A DNA stretch of 7,527 nucleotides from Gemmatimonadota bacterium (GTDB taxonomy: Bacteria; Gemmatimonadota; Gemmatimonadetes; Longimicrobiales; UBA6960). The stretch covers positions 1 through 7,527 of the forward strand of contig JAHWKH010000107.1 of assembly GCA_019347995.1 (NCBI GenBank). The letters run 5' to 3'. Shown piece by piece: positions 1 through 7,527 of the stretch (its first letter is position 1; each line of letters opens with the position of its first letter). The position numbers were made by a program, and so were the translations under genes. The notes under the pieces are model-generated. The model saw nothing but the letters and a program-made list of their open reading frames with translations. It had not been told where the DNA came from and searched no databases.

Positions 1-306
1 CGGCCGCTGTACAGCGACCGCGGCCGGCCCTTCGCCAGCCGTGTGCGCAGCGTCGCCGTCCCCTACCCCCAGCGCATCGCGGGGCGCGACGCGACATGGG
101 CCTTCGAGCGCACCGACCGGCGCTTCACTCTGCGCTACCGCCCGCGGGGCGGCGCGGAGACGGTGGTCGCCCTGCCGCGGGCCGCCTTCCCCGACGGCCC
201 GCGCATCCGCGTCAGCGGCGCGCGCGCACGCCGCGACGGCGGGATGGTGCACCTGCGCGCGCGCGACGGGGTGCCCACGGTGCGCCTGACCGTCACGGAT
301 CGCTGA
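1..306 (+). CDS. GH5 endoglycosylceramidase-like glycosidase, C-terminal domain (5' part outside window)
   Basis: The frame is open from the first base to a TGA at 304-306, giving the last 101 residues of a longer protein. A GTG at 43 lies inside the domain and is not a credible start. The segment VPYPQRIAGR, followed by an aromatic-rich strand (TWAFERTDRRFTLRYRP) and later a PDGPRIRVSGA strand, resembles the C-terminal beta-sandwich domain after the (beta/alpha)8 barrel in GH5 endoglycosylceramidase-type enzymes. There the typical pattern is an RPYP..v.GTP motif and repeated beta strands ending in a short VTV tail. Such enzymes cleave the glycan from glycosphingolipids or other glycosylated lipids and are usually secreted. 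The catalytic barrel and its glutamates are not in the window, so neither activity nor signal peptide can be judged. The end (VRLTVTDR) looks like a natural C-terminus. The family call rests on motif recall from a short fragment, so another glycosidase with the same accessory domain is possible. Confidence 0.6.
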   Translation, partial: RPLYSDRGRPFASRVRSVAVPYPQRIAGRDATWAFERTDRRFTLRYRPRGGAETVVALPRAAFPDGPRIRVSGARARRDGGMVHLRARDGVPTVRLTVTDR

Positions 307-490
307 CGCCTCCGCCAGGGGCCTCGTCCTCCGGCGATCCGACGGCACGCTCCTCACGTACGGCGACGGCGTCCTGCAGCACGCGGTCGCGGCGCTGGCT
401 ACCCTCGACGTCGCGGCGCGGGACCGGGAGCGGCTGCTCCGCGAGTTCGCGGCGTTCCGGGCCGAGCGCCCCGCCGGGCCCGCCGCGTAC
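302..490 (+). pseudogene. In-frame remnant of the M14-family gene upstream of its first possible start codon
   Basis: Frame 2 has a TGA at 287-289 and is then open through to 1945. Codons 302-490 contain no ATG, GTG or TTG (only CTG at 374, 395 and 434), yet they read as genuine protein. The stretch ARGLVLRRSDGTLLTYGDGV, followed by an alanine-rich helix with a run of charged residues (ARDRERLLREFAAFRAER), resembles the linker that follows the catalytic domain in large Gemmatimonadota-type M14 proteins. It continues without a break into the coding region at 491. The gene was therefore once longer at its 5' end. The preceding GH5 stop codon (304-306) overlaps the very start of the recognisable homology. 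This is the only sizeable stretch in the window without a complete gene. Confidence 0.6.
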
Positions 491-1945
491 GTGCTGCACT
501 CGGCCCACGACCCGGTGATGGCCGACGACCTGGCCCTCACCCTGGTGCGCAACGGCATCGAGGTGCTCCAGCCGGGTGAGACGATCCGGGTGGCGGGACG
601 CACGCTGCCGCCCGAGGGCACGTACGTGGTGCCACTGGACCAGCCCGCACACCGGCTGGCGCGCAACCTCCTGGATCCGCACACACCCATGGATTCGGCC
701 TTCGTCCGGCTCCAGCGGGAACGGCGGGCGCTGCGCATGCCCGACCAGATCTACGACGTCACGGCGTGGAGCCTCCCCCTGCTCTGGGACGTGGAGCGCA
801 TCGAGGCGGACGGCGTGCCGGCCGGGTCGCTGCGGCCCGTCACGGCGACCGCCGCCGAGCCGGCGTCGCGGACAGCTCCCGAGGGCGCGGTGGGCTGGCT
901 CATCCCCTGGGGCCGGGGCGGCGCGGCGGCCGTGGCGGCACTCCTCGGGGAGGGCGCTCTGGTGCGCGCCGCCGGCGGCGACTTCACGCTGGCGGGACGG
1001 CGCCATCCGATCGGCACCACCTTCGTGCGCCGGGCCGACAACCCGGACCTGGACCTGCGGAGCCTGGTGGCCAGGGCCGCCGCGCAGACCGGCGCGGCCG
1101 TGCTCCCCCTGGACTCCACGTTCTCCGAGGCGGGGGTCTCCGCGGGAAGCCGCGCCAACCGTGCGCTCCGCCTCCCCCGGGTCGTCCTCGCGTGGGACGA
1201 GCCCACCTCCACCTATTCGGCCGGCTGGGCCCGCTACGTCCTGGAGCAGCGCTACGGGATTCCCGTGAGCGCGATACGGACGTCGCGGCTGGGCGGCATC
1301 TCCCTGACCGACTACGACGTCATCGTGCTTCCCCACGGCGGAGGGTACTCGGACGCCCTGGGCGCCGGGGGCCTCGACCGCCTGCGGGCCTGGATCGCCG
1401 ACGGGGGCACGTTGGTGACGATGGGCGAGTCCTCGAGGTGGGCGGCCCGGGAGGGCATCCTGGCCACCTCTACCGAGCTGCGCGGCGGCGCGCCGGAGTT
1501 CGGGCCGGGCGCGGGAGGCGATGAGGCGGGTCCGGGCCCGCGACCGCAGCCCATCGACCTGCTGGAGGCCATCGGCCCGCCCCGGGAGTCGCCCGAGCCC
1601 GTGCCGGGCGCCGTGCTGAACGTGGACCTCCGCACCGACCACTGGCTCGCGTCGGGCACGGACGGCCGCGTCGGCGTGGTGGTGGAGGGCAGCCGCGTGT
1701 TCAGCCCCATCACGCTGGACCGGGGGGCCAACGTGGGTACCTACGCCGTCGGGGACGACCTGGTGGCGGGAGGCATCGTGTGGGACGCCTCCCGTCCCCA
1801 GCTCCAGAACAAGGCGTACCTCGTGCACCAGCCCGTGGGCCGGGGGCAGGTCGTCGCCTTCGCCGAGGACCCCAACTACCGCGCCTACGCCGAGGCCAGC
1901 CAGCTCCTGTTCGTGAACGCCGTGCTGCTGGGGCCGGGGCGCTGA
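491..1945 (+). CDS. M14 zinc-carboxypeptidase-family protein, C-terminal part only (catalytic domain missing)
   Basis: The first possible start is GTG 491, giving 484 residues, but there is no Shine-Dalgarno before it and protein-like sequence continues upstream to about 302. This is probably a 5'-truncated gene rather than a natural start. Family signatures are the block at residues 45-105 (TYVVPLDQPAHRLARNLLDP, then DVTAWSLPLLWDVE) and the end block at 375-475 (GAVLNVDL, DHWLASG, FSPITLDRGANVGTY, KAYLVHQPVGRGQV, FAEDPNYRAY), as in roughly 850-residue M14 proteins. Residues 230-320 form a class I glutamine-amidotransferase-like fold (VVLAWDEP, then DYDVIVLPHGGG). The usual nucleophile-elbow cysteine is replaced by glycine, so that domain should not be an amidotransferase. 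No M14 zinc-binding HxxE/H set or catalytic glutamate is present, so no peptidase activity is expected. Residues 330-370 are a Gly/Pro-rich linker. The gene is followed after 4 bases by the ClC gene. Family assignment is fairly sure; whether a product is made is unknown. Confidence 0.7.
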   Translation: MLHSAHDPVMADDLALTLVRNGIEVLQPGETIRVAGRTLPPEGTYVVPLDQPAHRLARNLLDPHTPMDSAFVRLQRERRALRMPDQIYDVTAWSLPLLWDVERIEADGVPAGSLRPVTATAAEPASRTAPEGAVGWLIPWGRGGAAAVAALLGEGALVRAAGGDFTLAGRRHPIGTTFVRRADNPDLDLRSLVARAAAQTGAAVLPLDSTFSEAGVSAGSRANRALRLPRVVLAWDEPTSTYSAGWARYVLEQRYGIPVSAIRTSRLGGISLTDYDVIVLPHGGGYSDALGAGGLDRLRAWIADGGTLVTMGESSRWAAREGILATSTELRGGAPEFGPGAGGDEAGPGPRPQPIDLLEAIGPPRESPEPVPGAVLNVDLRTDHWLASGTDGRVGVVVEGSRVFSPITLDRGANVGTYAVGDDLVAGGIVWDASRPQLQNKAYLVHQPVGRGQVVAFAEDPNYRAYAEASQLLFVNAVLLGPGR

Positions 1946-1949
1946 CGCG

Positions 1950-3767
1950 GTGAGCGCGCCGCGCTCGCTGCCGGCGCACGGCCTGGAGGCGTGGGGGCGG
2001 TTCGTCCGCTGGTTCAACGGGCTGGACCTGAGCGAGAACGGCGTCCTCCTCTCCTTCGGCGTCGCCATCGGCGTGCTGGGGGCGCTGGCCGTGGCGGCGT
2101 TCTACGGCCTGGTGGACCTGGCGTACCGGCTCCTCTACGGCCTCGACCTGCTGGCGGAGCGCGGGCCCGCCTTCCACCTCCCGCTGATCACGGCGGTGGC
2201 CCTGCTGGCGGCGTGGTGGATCATGCGCCGCCTCGGACGCGGCCACGACGGCCTCAACATCCCCGACGTCCAGCTCGCCGTGGCCAGGCGCGGCGGGGCC
2301 ATCCCCACGGGTCCGTCCATGGCGCGGGCGGCCGCCAGCGCCGTCACCATCGGCGGCGGCGGATCGGCGGGAAGCGAGGGTCCGGTGGCCGTCTTGGGCG
2401 CCACGCTGGGCTCATTCCTCGGACGCACCTTCCGCTTCGACGCTTCCCGGGTGCGCGTCCTGGTGGCGGCGGGCGCCGCCGCGGGGATCTCCGCGGCCTT
2501 CGGCACCCCGCTGGCGGGAGCCTTCTTCGCCCTGGAGCAGATCCTGGGATCCCTGGCCGTCACGGCCTTCCCCCCGGTGGTCGTGAGCAGCGTGGTGGCC
2601 TCGGTGGTGTCGCACAGCCTGCTGGAGACGCCGCCCGCGTTCCCCGCGCCACCCCAGCACGCGGCGGCGGAGGTGGCCGACATCGCGCTCCTCTACCCCC
2701 TGCTCGGGGTCGTCGCCGGGCTCGCGGGCGTGGCGTTCATCCGCGTCTACTACGGCACCCAGGGCGCGGTCCGGCGGAGCGGTCTGCCGGCCCCCGCCGT
2801 GGCGATCATCGGCGGCGCGCTCGTGGGAGGGATGGTGGCGCTGTCGGGAGGCGTCCTGGGGGGTGGAGGCCATACCACCGTGCCACTCCCCCTGTTCGCG
2901 GGGGCCGCGTGGTGGATCCTCGCGCTGCTGGCCTTCGGAAAGATCCTGGCCACGGCCATCACGCTGAGCGCCGGCGGCTCCGGCGGCGTCTTCACCCCGT
3001 GCCTGGTCGTGGGGGCCTCGCTGGGCGGCGCCTTCGGCCTCCTGGCCGACCGGCTCGTGCCCGGTCTGGCGGGCGACCCCGTGGCCTACGCGCTGGTGGG
3101 CATGGGGGCGGTGGTGGTGGCGGCCACCGACGCGCCGCTCACCGGCATCCTCATCGTCTACGAGCTCACCAACGACTACGCCATCGTGCCTCCCCTCATG
3201 CTCACCACCGTGGTGGCCCATCTGGTGGCCCGCCACGTCCAGGCCGACTCGCTCTACACGGTGTGGCTGCGCCGGCGGGGCGAGGACATCCGGGAAGGCA
3301 CCGACCAGGACGTGCTGCGCCGGCTGCGGGTGCGCGACGCGTTCCAGGAGGACCCGGCCGTCATCGGGGAGGCCGCCACCGTGTCCCAGCTCCTGGAGCA
3401 CCTGGGGCCAGGCGCCCAGACGGCGTTCCCGGTGGTGGACGAGGATCTGCGGCCGGTGGGGATGATCAGCGTCAACGAGCTGGGTCGCATCGCCCGGGAC
3501 GAGAAGCACCTGCTGAGCATCCTGCTGGCCACCGACGTGGCCATCCCGGTTCCGCCGGTGACGCCCGGGGACGACCTGCTCGAGACCATCAAGCGCATGG
3601 GGACCCGGGGCATGGCGACGCTGCCCGTCGTCGACCCGCAGACCGGCCGGCTGGCCGGCATCATCGACCGGGGGCACGTGTTGGCGGCGTACGAGCGCCA
3701 GGTGGCGGGCGAGCCGGAGGCGGACGACGCCGATCCGGACTCGCAGGCCGCCGTCAGTCCTCCCTGA
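1950..3767 (+). CDS. CLC-family chloride channel/transporter with C-terminal CBS (Bateman) domains
   Basis: An integral inner-membrane protein of 605 residues, moving chloride or another anion either passively or by H+ exchange. The membrane part spans about residues 30-440. CLC hallmarks are GLNIP at 101-105 (place of GSGIP), GSEGP at 141-145 with the gating glutamate E143, FALEQ at 193-197, GGVFTP at 345-350, and SLY with Y436 at the place of the central-pore tyrosine. Two CBS domains follow at about 461-515 and 520-580. Such a pair forms a Bateman module that commonly binds adenine nucleotides or regulates gating. An acidic tail ([10 protein letters not shown]) ends the protein. GTG 1950 is chosen because it lies 4 bases after the M14 stop and gives a normal short cytoplasmic N-terminus; the Shine-Dalgarno is weak, suggesting translational coupling. 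At the ClcA E203 position (the internal proton glutamate) this protein has Q197, so its transport mode cannot be assumed. The 3' end overlaps the convergent permease gene by 14 bases. The family call is very secure; channel versus exchanger is not. Confidence 0.95.
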   Translation: MSAPRSLPAHGLEAWGRFVRWFNGLDLSENGVLLSFGVAIGVLGALAVAAFYGLVDLAYRLLYGLDLLAERGPAFHLPLITAVALLAAWWIMRRLGRGHDGLNIPDVQLAVARRGGAIPTGPSMARAAASAVTIGGGGSAGSEGPVAVLGATLGSFLGRTFRFDASRVRVLVAAGAAAGISAAFGTPLAGAFFALEQILGSLAVTAFPPVVVSSVVASVVSHSLLETPPAFPAPPQHAAAEVADIALLYPLLGVVAGLAGVAFIRVYYGTQGAVRRSGLPAPAVAIIGGALVGGMVALSGGVLGGGGHTTVPLPLFAGAAWWILALLAFGKILATAITLSAGGSGGVFTPCLVVGASLGGAFGLLADRLVPGLAGDPVAYALVGMGAVVVAATDAPLTGILIVYELTNDYAIVPPLMLTTVVAHLVARHVQADSLYTVWLRRRGEDIREGTDQDVLRRLRVRDAFQEDPAVIGEAATVSQLLEHLGPGAQTAFPVVDEDLRPVGMISVNELGRIARDEKHLLSILLATDVAIPVPPVTPGDDLLETIKRMGTRGMATLPVVDPQTGRLAGIIDRGHVLAAYERQVAGEPEADDADPDSQAAVSPP

Positions 3768-6495
3768 GGGCCGCCACCGGATCCACCCGCGTGGCCCGCA
3801 GCGCCGGCAGCAGGCTGGCCACGGCCGCGACGGCGAGGAACACCAGCGGCACCGCCACGAAGGTGGCGGGGTCGCGGGGCTCCACGCCCACCAGCAGGCT
3901 GGCCATGGCGCCGGTGGCCGCCAGGGCGGCCACGATGCCGACCGCGACGCCGGCCCCGGCCAGCGCCACGCCCTGCCCCACCACCATGCGCAGGATGCCC
4001 CCGCGCTCCGCGCCGAACGCGACGCGCACCCCGATCTCCGCGGTGCGCTGCCGCACCGTGAACGCCACCACGCCGTAGAGGCCGACCGCCGCCAGCACGA
4101 GCGCGAGGATGCCGAAGACGCCGATCAGGACCAGGGCGAAGCGGGTCGGCGCCATGGCCTCGCGCACGCGCGCCGACATGGGCTCCAGGTTCGCCACCGG
4201 GAGGAGCGGATCGAGCTCGGCCACCTCCCGCCGCACCACGGCGGCCACGGAGGCCGGGTCCAGGCCGGAGCGCACCGCCCAGGTCACCTGGTTGCCCGCC
4301 CCGGCGAAGTGGTGCGTGAAGTAGACGGCCTCGCGTCCCGGTCGGGCCAGGGACTCGCGCCGCTGGTGCTCGACCACGCCGATGATCTCGACGATCTGGG
4401 GGTCCTCCGAGGAGACGCGCGTGTGGATGCGCCTGCCCACGGCCGACCCGCCCGGGAACGCCTTGCGGGCCAGCGTCTCGTCCACGACCACGACCGCGGT
4501 GCTGTCGTCCTGGTCGGCCGCCGTGAAGTCGCGGCCCTCGAGGAGCCGCGTCCCCATGGCCTCGAAGTATCCGGGCAGCACGGCGTAGTAGTCCGCCTGC
4601 TGATACGTGGCGTCGTCGTGGGCGTCCTCCTCGTGGCCCCAGCGCCCGTTGAAGCCGACGCCCTGAAGCGGAAGCGGAATGCCGCCCGATGCCGCCTCCA
4701 CGCCCGGCAGCCCCTCCAGACGCTCCCGCAGCCGGGACACGAAGAGGAGCCGATCCTCGATGTCGACGTACCGCTGGAACGGGAGGTTGGTGGAGAACGT
4801 CATGACGCCCTCCGGCTCGAAGCCCGGGTCCGTGCGCTGGAGCGCCGCGAAGCTCCGCACCATCAGGCCCGCTCCTACCAGCAGCACGAGCGACAGCGCG
4901 ACCTCGCCCACCACCACGCCGTTGCGCAGCAGCCGCTGCGACGCGAGCCCTCCCGAGCGACCGCGCTCCCGGAGCGAACCCGCCAGATCGACGCGGGACG
5001 CCTGGATCGCCGGGATCAGGCCGAAGAGCAGCGCCGCCGCCCCGGCCGCCGCGGCGGTGAACGCGAGCACGCCGCCGTCGACCGCGACCTCGTCGATGCG
5101 CGGCAGCTCCTCGGGTCGCAGGAGAAGCAGGAGGTCGATCCCCAGCCGGGCCAGCCCCACGCCCACCAGCGCCCCGACCCCGGCGAGGACGAACCCCTCC
5201 ACGAGGAGCTGCCGGACCAGCCGGTGCCGGCTCCCGCCGAGCGCGGCGCGCAGCGACAGCTCCCGCTGCCGCGTCGAGGCCCGCACCAGCAGCAGGTTGG
5301 AGACGTTGGCGCACGCGATCAGGAGCACGAAGCCCACCGCCGCCATGAGCGCCAGGATCACGGGCCGCACGTCCTTCGTGACGTCGGCGTGGAAGGGGAC
5401 GGCGTCGAAGTCGAGGCCCGCGGCCGCCCAGCCGGGATAGACCTCCCGTGCCGCCTCGGCGACGCGGTCCATGTCCTGGTTGGCCTGCTCGAGCGAGACC
5501 CCGGGCCGCAGCCGCCCCAGCACCTTCAGGAACACGTTGCCCCGGGGAGCCGCCGCGTAGTCGAAACGGAGGGTCGCCCAGGCGTCCACCTCCCGCGCCA
5601 CGCTGGCCCCCGCGGGGAACAGGAGCCGGAACCCGTCCGGAGCGATCCCCACCACCTCGGCGGGGCCGCCGCCGATCTCGATGATGCGGCCCACCACCGA
5701 CGGGTCGCCGCCGAAGCGACGGCGCCACAGTCCCGCGTCCAGGATCACCACCTGGTTCACGAACCCCGGGTCGCCGGGGCCCGCCCCGGGATCCCCCGGA
5801 TCGCCGTCCGACGGAACGAAGTCGCGGCCGACCATCGGCGGGATGCCCAGTACCTGGAAGAAGTTGGGCGACACGGCCCCCAGGGTGATCTCGACGGGCT
5901 CGCCCTCCCCCGTGAGCGACTGCTGGAACGTGAGCACGGCCGCCACGTCCTCCAGCGAGGTGGTGAGCTCGCGCAGGTCCTGGAAGTCGGGCGGGGAGAG
6001 GGGAAACCCGGTGATGCCGCGACTTTCGAGCTCGCCCCACACGATCACGAGGCGCTCCGGTTCGGCGTACGGCAGCGGCTCCAGCAGCACCGCCCGCACC
6101 ACGCTGAAGATGGCCGTGTTCGCGCCGATGCCGACGGCGAGCGTGAGGATCGCCACCACGGCGAATCCGGGGCTCCTCAGCAGCGACCGCACCGCCCAGC
6201 GCACGTCCTTGCCGAAGCCCGCCATGAGCCGCCTCTCCGTTCGTGATGGTTGTCCCGCATCGCTTTCCCTCAGCCACTCTGCCGGCGCGTTGAGCGCCAG
6301 GTCGCGCAGCGCCCCCGGCAGCACGCCCAACAGGCCGCGCACCCCGCGGGCCTCCACCGCCGCTTGCGCCCGGTCCCGGAACAGCCGCGTCATCTCAGCG
6401 CCGTGCCGGCGGCGGAAGCCCGGGGGGTACGCCAGGAGCAGCGTCCGGTAGGCGCGCACGACCCACCGGAGTGCGCCCCCCTGCCGCCGGCTCAC
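3754..6495 (-). CDS. ADOP-family (MacB/FtsX-like) ABC transporter permease with N-terminal prefix domain
   Basis: A complete 913-residue permease of the 'acidobacterial duplicated orphan permease' type, an inner-membrane protein that lacks its own ATPase. Residues 1-80 are a permease prefix domain ([20 protein letters not shown]). The first repeat has TM1 at about 110-135 with the diagnostic [20 protein letters not shown], a MacB-type periplasmic domain at about 140-370, and TMs near 377-400, 430-458 and 472-495. The second repeat has TM near 526-548, a periplasmic domain at 555-775, and TMs near 785-812, 838-862 and 876-898. It ends in the typical [15 protein letters not shown]. Start GTG 6495 includes the whole prefix domain and has a weak GGTGG-like site 4 bases upstream. 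ATG 6225 (residue 91) is an alternative start with a much better Shine-Dalgarno. A GDPG-rich insert sits at 230-244. The second permease gene lies 34 bases upstream, likely in one operon. By analogy with MacB and FtsX these proteins couple cytoplasmic ATP hydrolysis to periplasmic mechanical work or export. The substrate is unknown and no ATPase gene is in view. Confidence 0.93.
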   Translation of the reverse strand: MSRRQGGALRWVVRAYRTLLLAYPPGFRRRHGAEMTRLFRDRAQAAVEARGVRGLLGVLPGALRDLALNAPAEWLRESDAGQPSRTERRLMAGFGKDVRWAVRSLLRSPGFAVVAILTLAVGIGANTAIFSVVRAVLLEPLPYAEPERLVIVWGELESRGITGFPLSPPDFQDLRELTTSLEDVAAVLTFQQSLTGEGEPVEITLGAVSPNFFQVLGIPPMVGRDFVPSDGDPGDPGAGPGDPGFVNQVVILDAGLWRRRFGGDPSVVGRIIEIGGGPAEVVGIAPDGFRLLFPAGASVAREVDAWATLRFDYAAAPRGNVFLKVLGRLRPGVSLEQANQDMDRVAEAAREVYPGWAAAGLDFDAVPFHADVTKDVRPVILALMAAVGFVLLIACANVSNLLLVRASTRQRELSLRAALGGSRHRLVRQLLVEGFVLAGVGALVGVGLARLGIDLLLLLRPEELPRIDEVAVDGGVLAFTAAAAGAAALLFGLIPAIQASRVDLAGSLRERGRSGGLASQRLLRNGVVVGEVALSLVLLVGAGLMVRSFAALQRTDPGFEPEGVMTFSTNLPFQRYVDIEDRLLFVSRLRERLEGLPGVEAASGGIPLPLQGVGFNGRWGHEEDAHDDATYQQADYYAVLPGYFEAMGTRLLEGRDFTAADQDDSTAVVVVDETLARKAFPGGSAVGRRIHTRVSSEDPQIVEIIGVVEHQRRESLARPGREAVYFTHHFAGAGNQVTWAVRSGLDPASVAAVVRREVAELDPLLPVANLEPMSARVREAMAPTRFALVLIGVFGILALVLAAVGLYGVVAFTVRQRTAEIGVRVAFGAERGGILRMVVGQGVALAGAGVAVGIVAALAATGAMASLLVGVEPRDPATFVAVPLVFLAVAAVASLLPALRATRVDPVAALRED
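6226..6240 (-). promoter_or_regulatory. Strong Shine-Dalgarno-like site before an internal ATG of the permease gene
   Basis: On the minus strand the bases before ATG 6225-6223 read ACGGAGAGGCGGCTC. GGAGAGG is a good match to the anti-Shine-Dalgarno and lies 6 bases from an in-frame ATG. That start would give an 823-residue protein beginning [10 protein letters not shown], just before the first membrane segment and without the prefix domain. It is a better initiation site than the one at GTG 6495. It could be an alternative start, the ancestral start of a prefix-less permease, or chance, since GGAG-type strings are easy to find in GC-rich DNA. Confidence 0.35.
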
Positions 6496-6529
6496 CGCCC
6501 CACCGCCGCGCCGGCCGCCGCGGCCCCCG

Positions 6530-7527
6530 TCACGGCTCCTTCAGCGTCGCCAGGAGGTCCGCCCGCGTCACGCGCCGGACGGGCAGCCAGCTCGCGAGCA
6601 GCCCCGCGGCCGCGAGGACCGCCGCCATGCTCACGAACGTCACCGGGTCCGTGGGGCTCACCTCGAAGAGGAGCCCGCGCAGGAACCGCGTCAGCCACCA
6701 CGCGGCGAAGAGGCCGCCCAGGACACCGGCGCCGATGACCAGGGCGCCCTCGCCGACCACCAGCCGCGTCACCTGCCCCGGCCGCGCCCCGAGGGCGAGG
6801 CGCACGCCGAGCTCCCGCGTGCGCCGCCCCACGGCGTACGAGACCACGCCGTAGATCCCGACCGCGCCGAGGAACAGCGCCACCCCGGAGGCCAGGAGCA
6901 GCAGGACCATGGTGAGGCGCGTGCGCGCCGTGGACGCCGCGAGGATCCGCTCCATCGTGCGCACGTTGGCGATGGGCATGGCCGGATCGACGTCGAGCAC
7001 GGCGCGGCGAACCGCTGGGGTGAGCGAGAAGGGCGGGACGGTCGCCCGCAGCACGAGGCTCAGGTAGCCGGGTCCGTAGTCCAGGAAGACGGGCCGCTCC
7101 AGCGCGGGCACGTAGAGCACCTCCGCGTTCCCGGCGGTGAGAGACTCCTGCCGGACGTCTCCGACCACGCCGACCACGGTGCTCCACCGGGCATCCGCGT
7201 CGCCCGACCGCCTTACGCGCCCGCCCACGGCTCCGCCGCCGGGGAAGAGCCTGCGCGCGAGGGCGGCGCTGAGCAGGACGGGCTGGGCGTCCGGCGCGGC
7301 GCCCGCCGCCACCCGCCGCCCCTCCAGGAGCGGGATGCCCATGGCGTCGAGGTAGCCGGGCGTGAAGAAGCGGAACGAGACCTCGGGCGGGGTCTGCCGG
7401 CGCACCGCGTCCCCCTCCACCTCCACCGTAACACGGTAGTACGGCGGCACCACGGTGAGCGGCAGGGACGTCACGGCCCCCGCGGCCTCCACGCCGGGGA
7501 TGCCCCGAACGCCGTCGAGCACATCGC
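6530..7527 (-). CDS. ADOP-family (MacB/FtsX-like) permease, C-terminal half (5' part outside window)
   Basis: The frame is open from the right edge of the window to a TGA at 6532-6530, giving the last 331 residues of a second duplicated permease. The GTG at 7522 is inside the protein and is not the start. It begins in the second MacB-type periplasmic domain with [16 protein letters not shown], then [34 protein letters not shown] and [13 protein letters not shown], each matching a counterpart in the downstream permease. Three C-terminal membrane segments follow, containing [20 protein letters not shown], the cytoplasmic loop [19 protein letters not shown] that is typical of FtsX/MacB coupling regions, and [20 protein letters not shown]. 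The end is [16 protein letters not shown]. It lies 34 bases upstream of the next permease gene on the same strand, so co-transcription is likely. Similarity of layout rather than identity suggests an old tandem duplication. Whether it has a prefix domain and whether an ATPase gene lies further upstream cannot be seen. Confidence 0.9.
   Translation of the reverse strand, partial: DVLDGVRGIPGVEAAGAVTSLPLTVVPPYYRVTVEVEGDAVRRQTPPEVSFRFFTPGYLDAMGIPLLEGRRVAAGAAPDAQPVLLSAALARRLFPGGGAVGGRVRRSGDADARWSTVVGVVGDVRQESLTAGNAEVLYVPALERPVFLDYGPGYLSLVLRATVPPFSLTPAVRRAVLDVDPAMPIANVRTMERILAASTARTRLTMVLLLLASGVALFLGAVGIYGVVSYAVGRRTRELGVRLALGARPGQVTRLVVGEGALVIGAGVLGGLFAAWWLTRFLRGLLFEVSPTDPVTFVSMAAVLAAAGLLASWLPVRRVTRADLLATLKEP

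Noticed and set aside
5..16. Perfect 12-base palindrome CGCTGTACAGCG
   Set aside because: It lies inside GH5 coding sequence away from any start, is a single copy, and is short enough to arise by chance.
287..306. Programmed frameshift joining GH5 and M14 into one fusion protein
   Set aside because: The frames overlap only between 290 and 303, no slippery sequence is evident, and the GH5 end looks like a normal C-terminus; gene truncation explains the arrangement more simply.
293..2068. Long minus-strand frame (591 codons) opposite the M14 remnant
   Set aside because: Low-complexity Arg/Gly/His/Pro-rich product with no recognisable domain; it is the antisense shadow of a high-GC gene whose sense frame carries clear family motifs.
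3737..3769. Possible terminator at the convergent gene ends (GGACT/AGTCC and CCTC/GAGG inverted repeats)
   Set aside because: Stems are only 4-5 base pairs with no T tract on either strand, too weak to call a terminator.
1991..4078. 695-codon plus-strand frame overlapping the ClC gene and crossing into the permease gene
   Set aside because: It is the +1-shifted reading of the ClC gene, Arg/Gly/Ala-rich without motifs, and it crosses two genuine genes on opposite strands.
4309..6246. 645-codon plus-strand frame antisense to the permease gene
   Set aside because: Composition typical of antisense frames in GC-rich DNA (His/Arg/Asp/Glu-rich), with no domain and no start signal.
3254..6277. 1007-codon minus-strand frame across the permease gene into ClC
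   Set aside because: Shifted reading of the permease gene with Gly/Arg/Ala-rich product; the 3754-6495 frame carries all ADOP motifs.
6496..6529. GC-rich gap between the two permease genes as a promoter or attenuator
   Set aside because: Only 34 bases, with no -10-like element and no stable hairpin followed by T residues; best read as a short intra-operon spacer.

Overview
This is a very GC-rich, almost fully coding window with codon use biased to G/C at third positions and frequent GTG starts. The best taxonomic guess is Gemmatimonadota, or possibly Acidobacteriota or a related uncultured lineage. The main reason is the pair of ADOP-type duplicated permeases, and the large M14-family protein fits too. 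No rRNA, tRNA, CRISPR array, insertion sequence or integrase was recognised.

Left half, plus strand. The window opens inside a gene whose last 101 residues look like the C-terminal beta-sandwich domain of a GH5 endoglycosylceramidase-like glycosidase (1-306). It abuts, with almost no gap, a reading frame that encodes the middle and C-terminal parts of a large M14-family (zinc carboxypeptidase-like) protein. This second frame has no catalytic domain and no convincing start. Homology begins at about 302-311, and the first possible GTG is at 491 inside what should be conserved protein interior. The gene therefore looks 5'-truncated. A CLC chloride channel/transporter with two C-terminal CBS domains follows 4 bases later (1950-3767), probably co-transcribed with the M14 remnant.

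Right half, minus strand. Two tandem ADOP/MacB-FtsX-like permeases read leftward. The downstream one is complete (6495 to 3754, 913 aa) with an N-terminal permease prefix domain, two MacB-type periplasmic domains and about eight membrane segments. The upstream one (7527 to 6530) is cut by the window edge, and only its C-terminal 331 residues are visible. They are 34 bases apart and likely form one operon. The ClC and complete permease genes converge and overlap by 14 bases at their 3' ends.

There is no intergenic stretch over 300 bases. The longest piece without an assigned complete gene is 307-490, which is in-frame remnant of the M14 gene. The most unusual items are the GH5/M14 junction, the noncanonical ion-pathway residues in the ClC, and a strong Shine-Dalgarno-like site inside the permease gene that could start a prefix-less isoform. 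I see no clear evidence for a new multi-gene system here.
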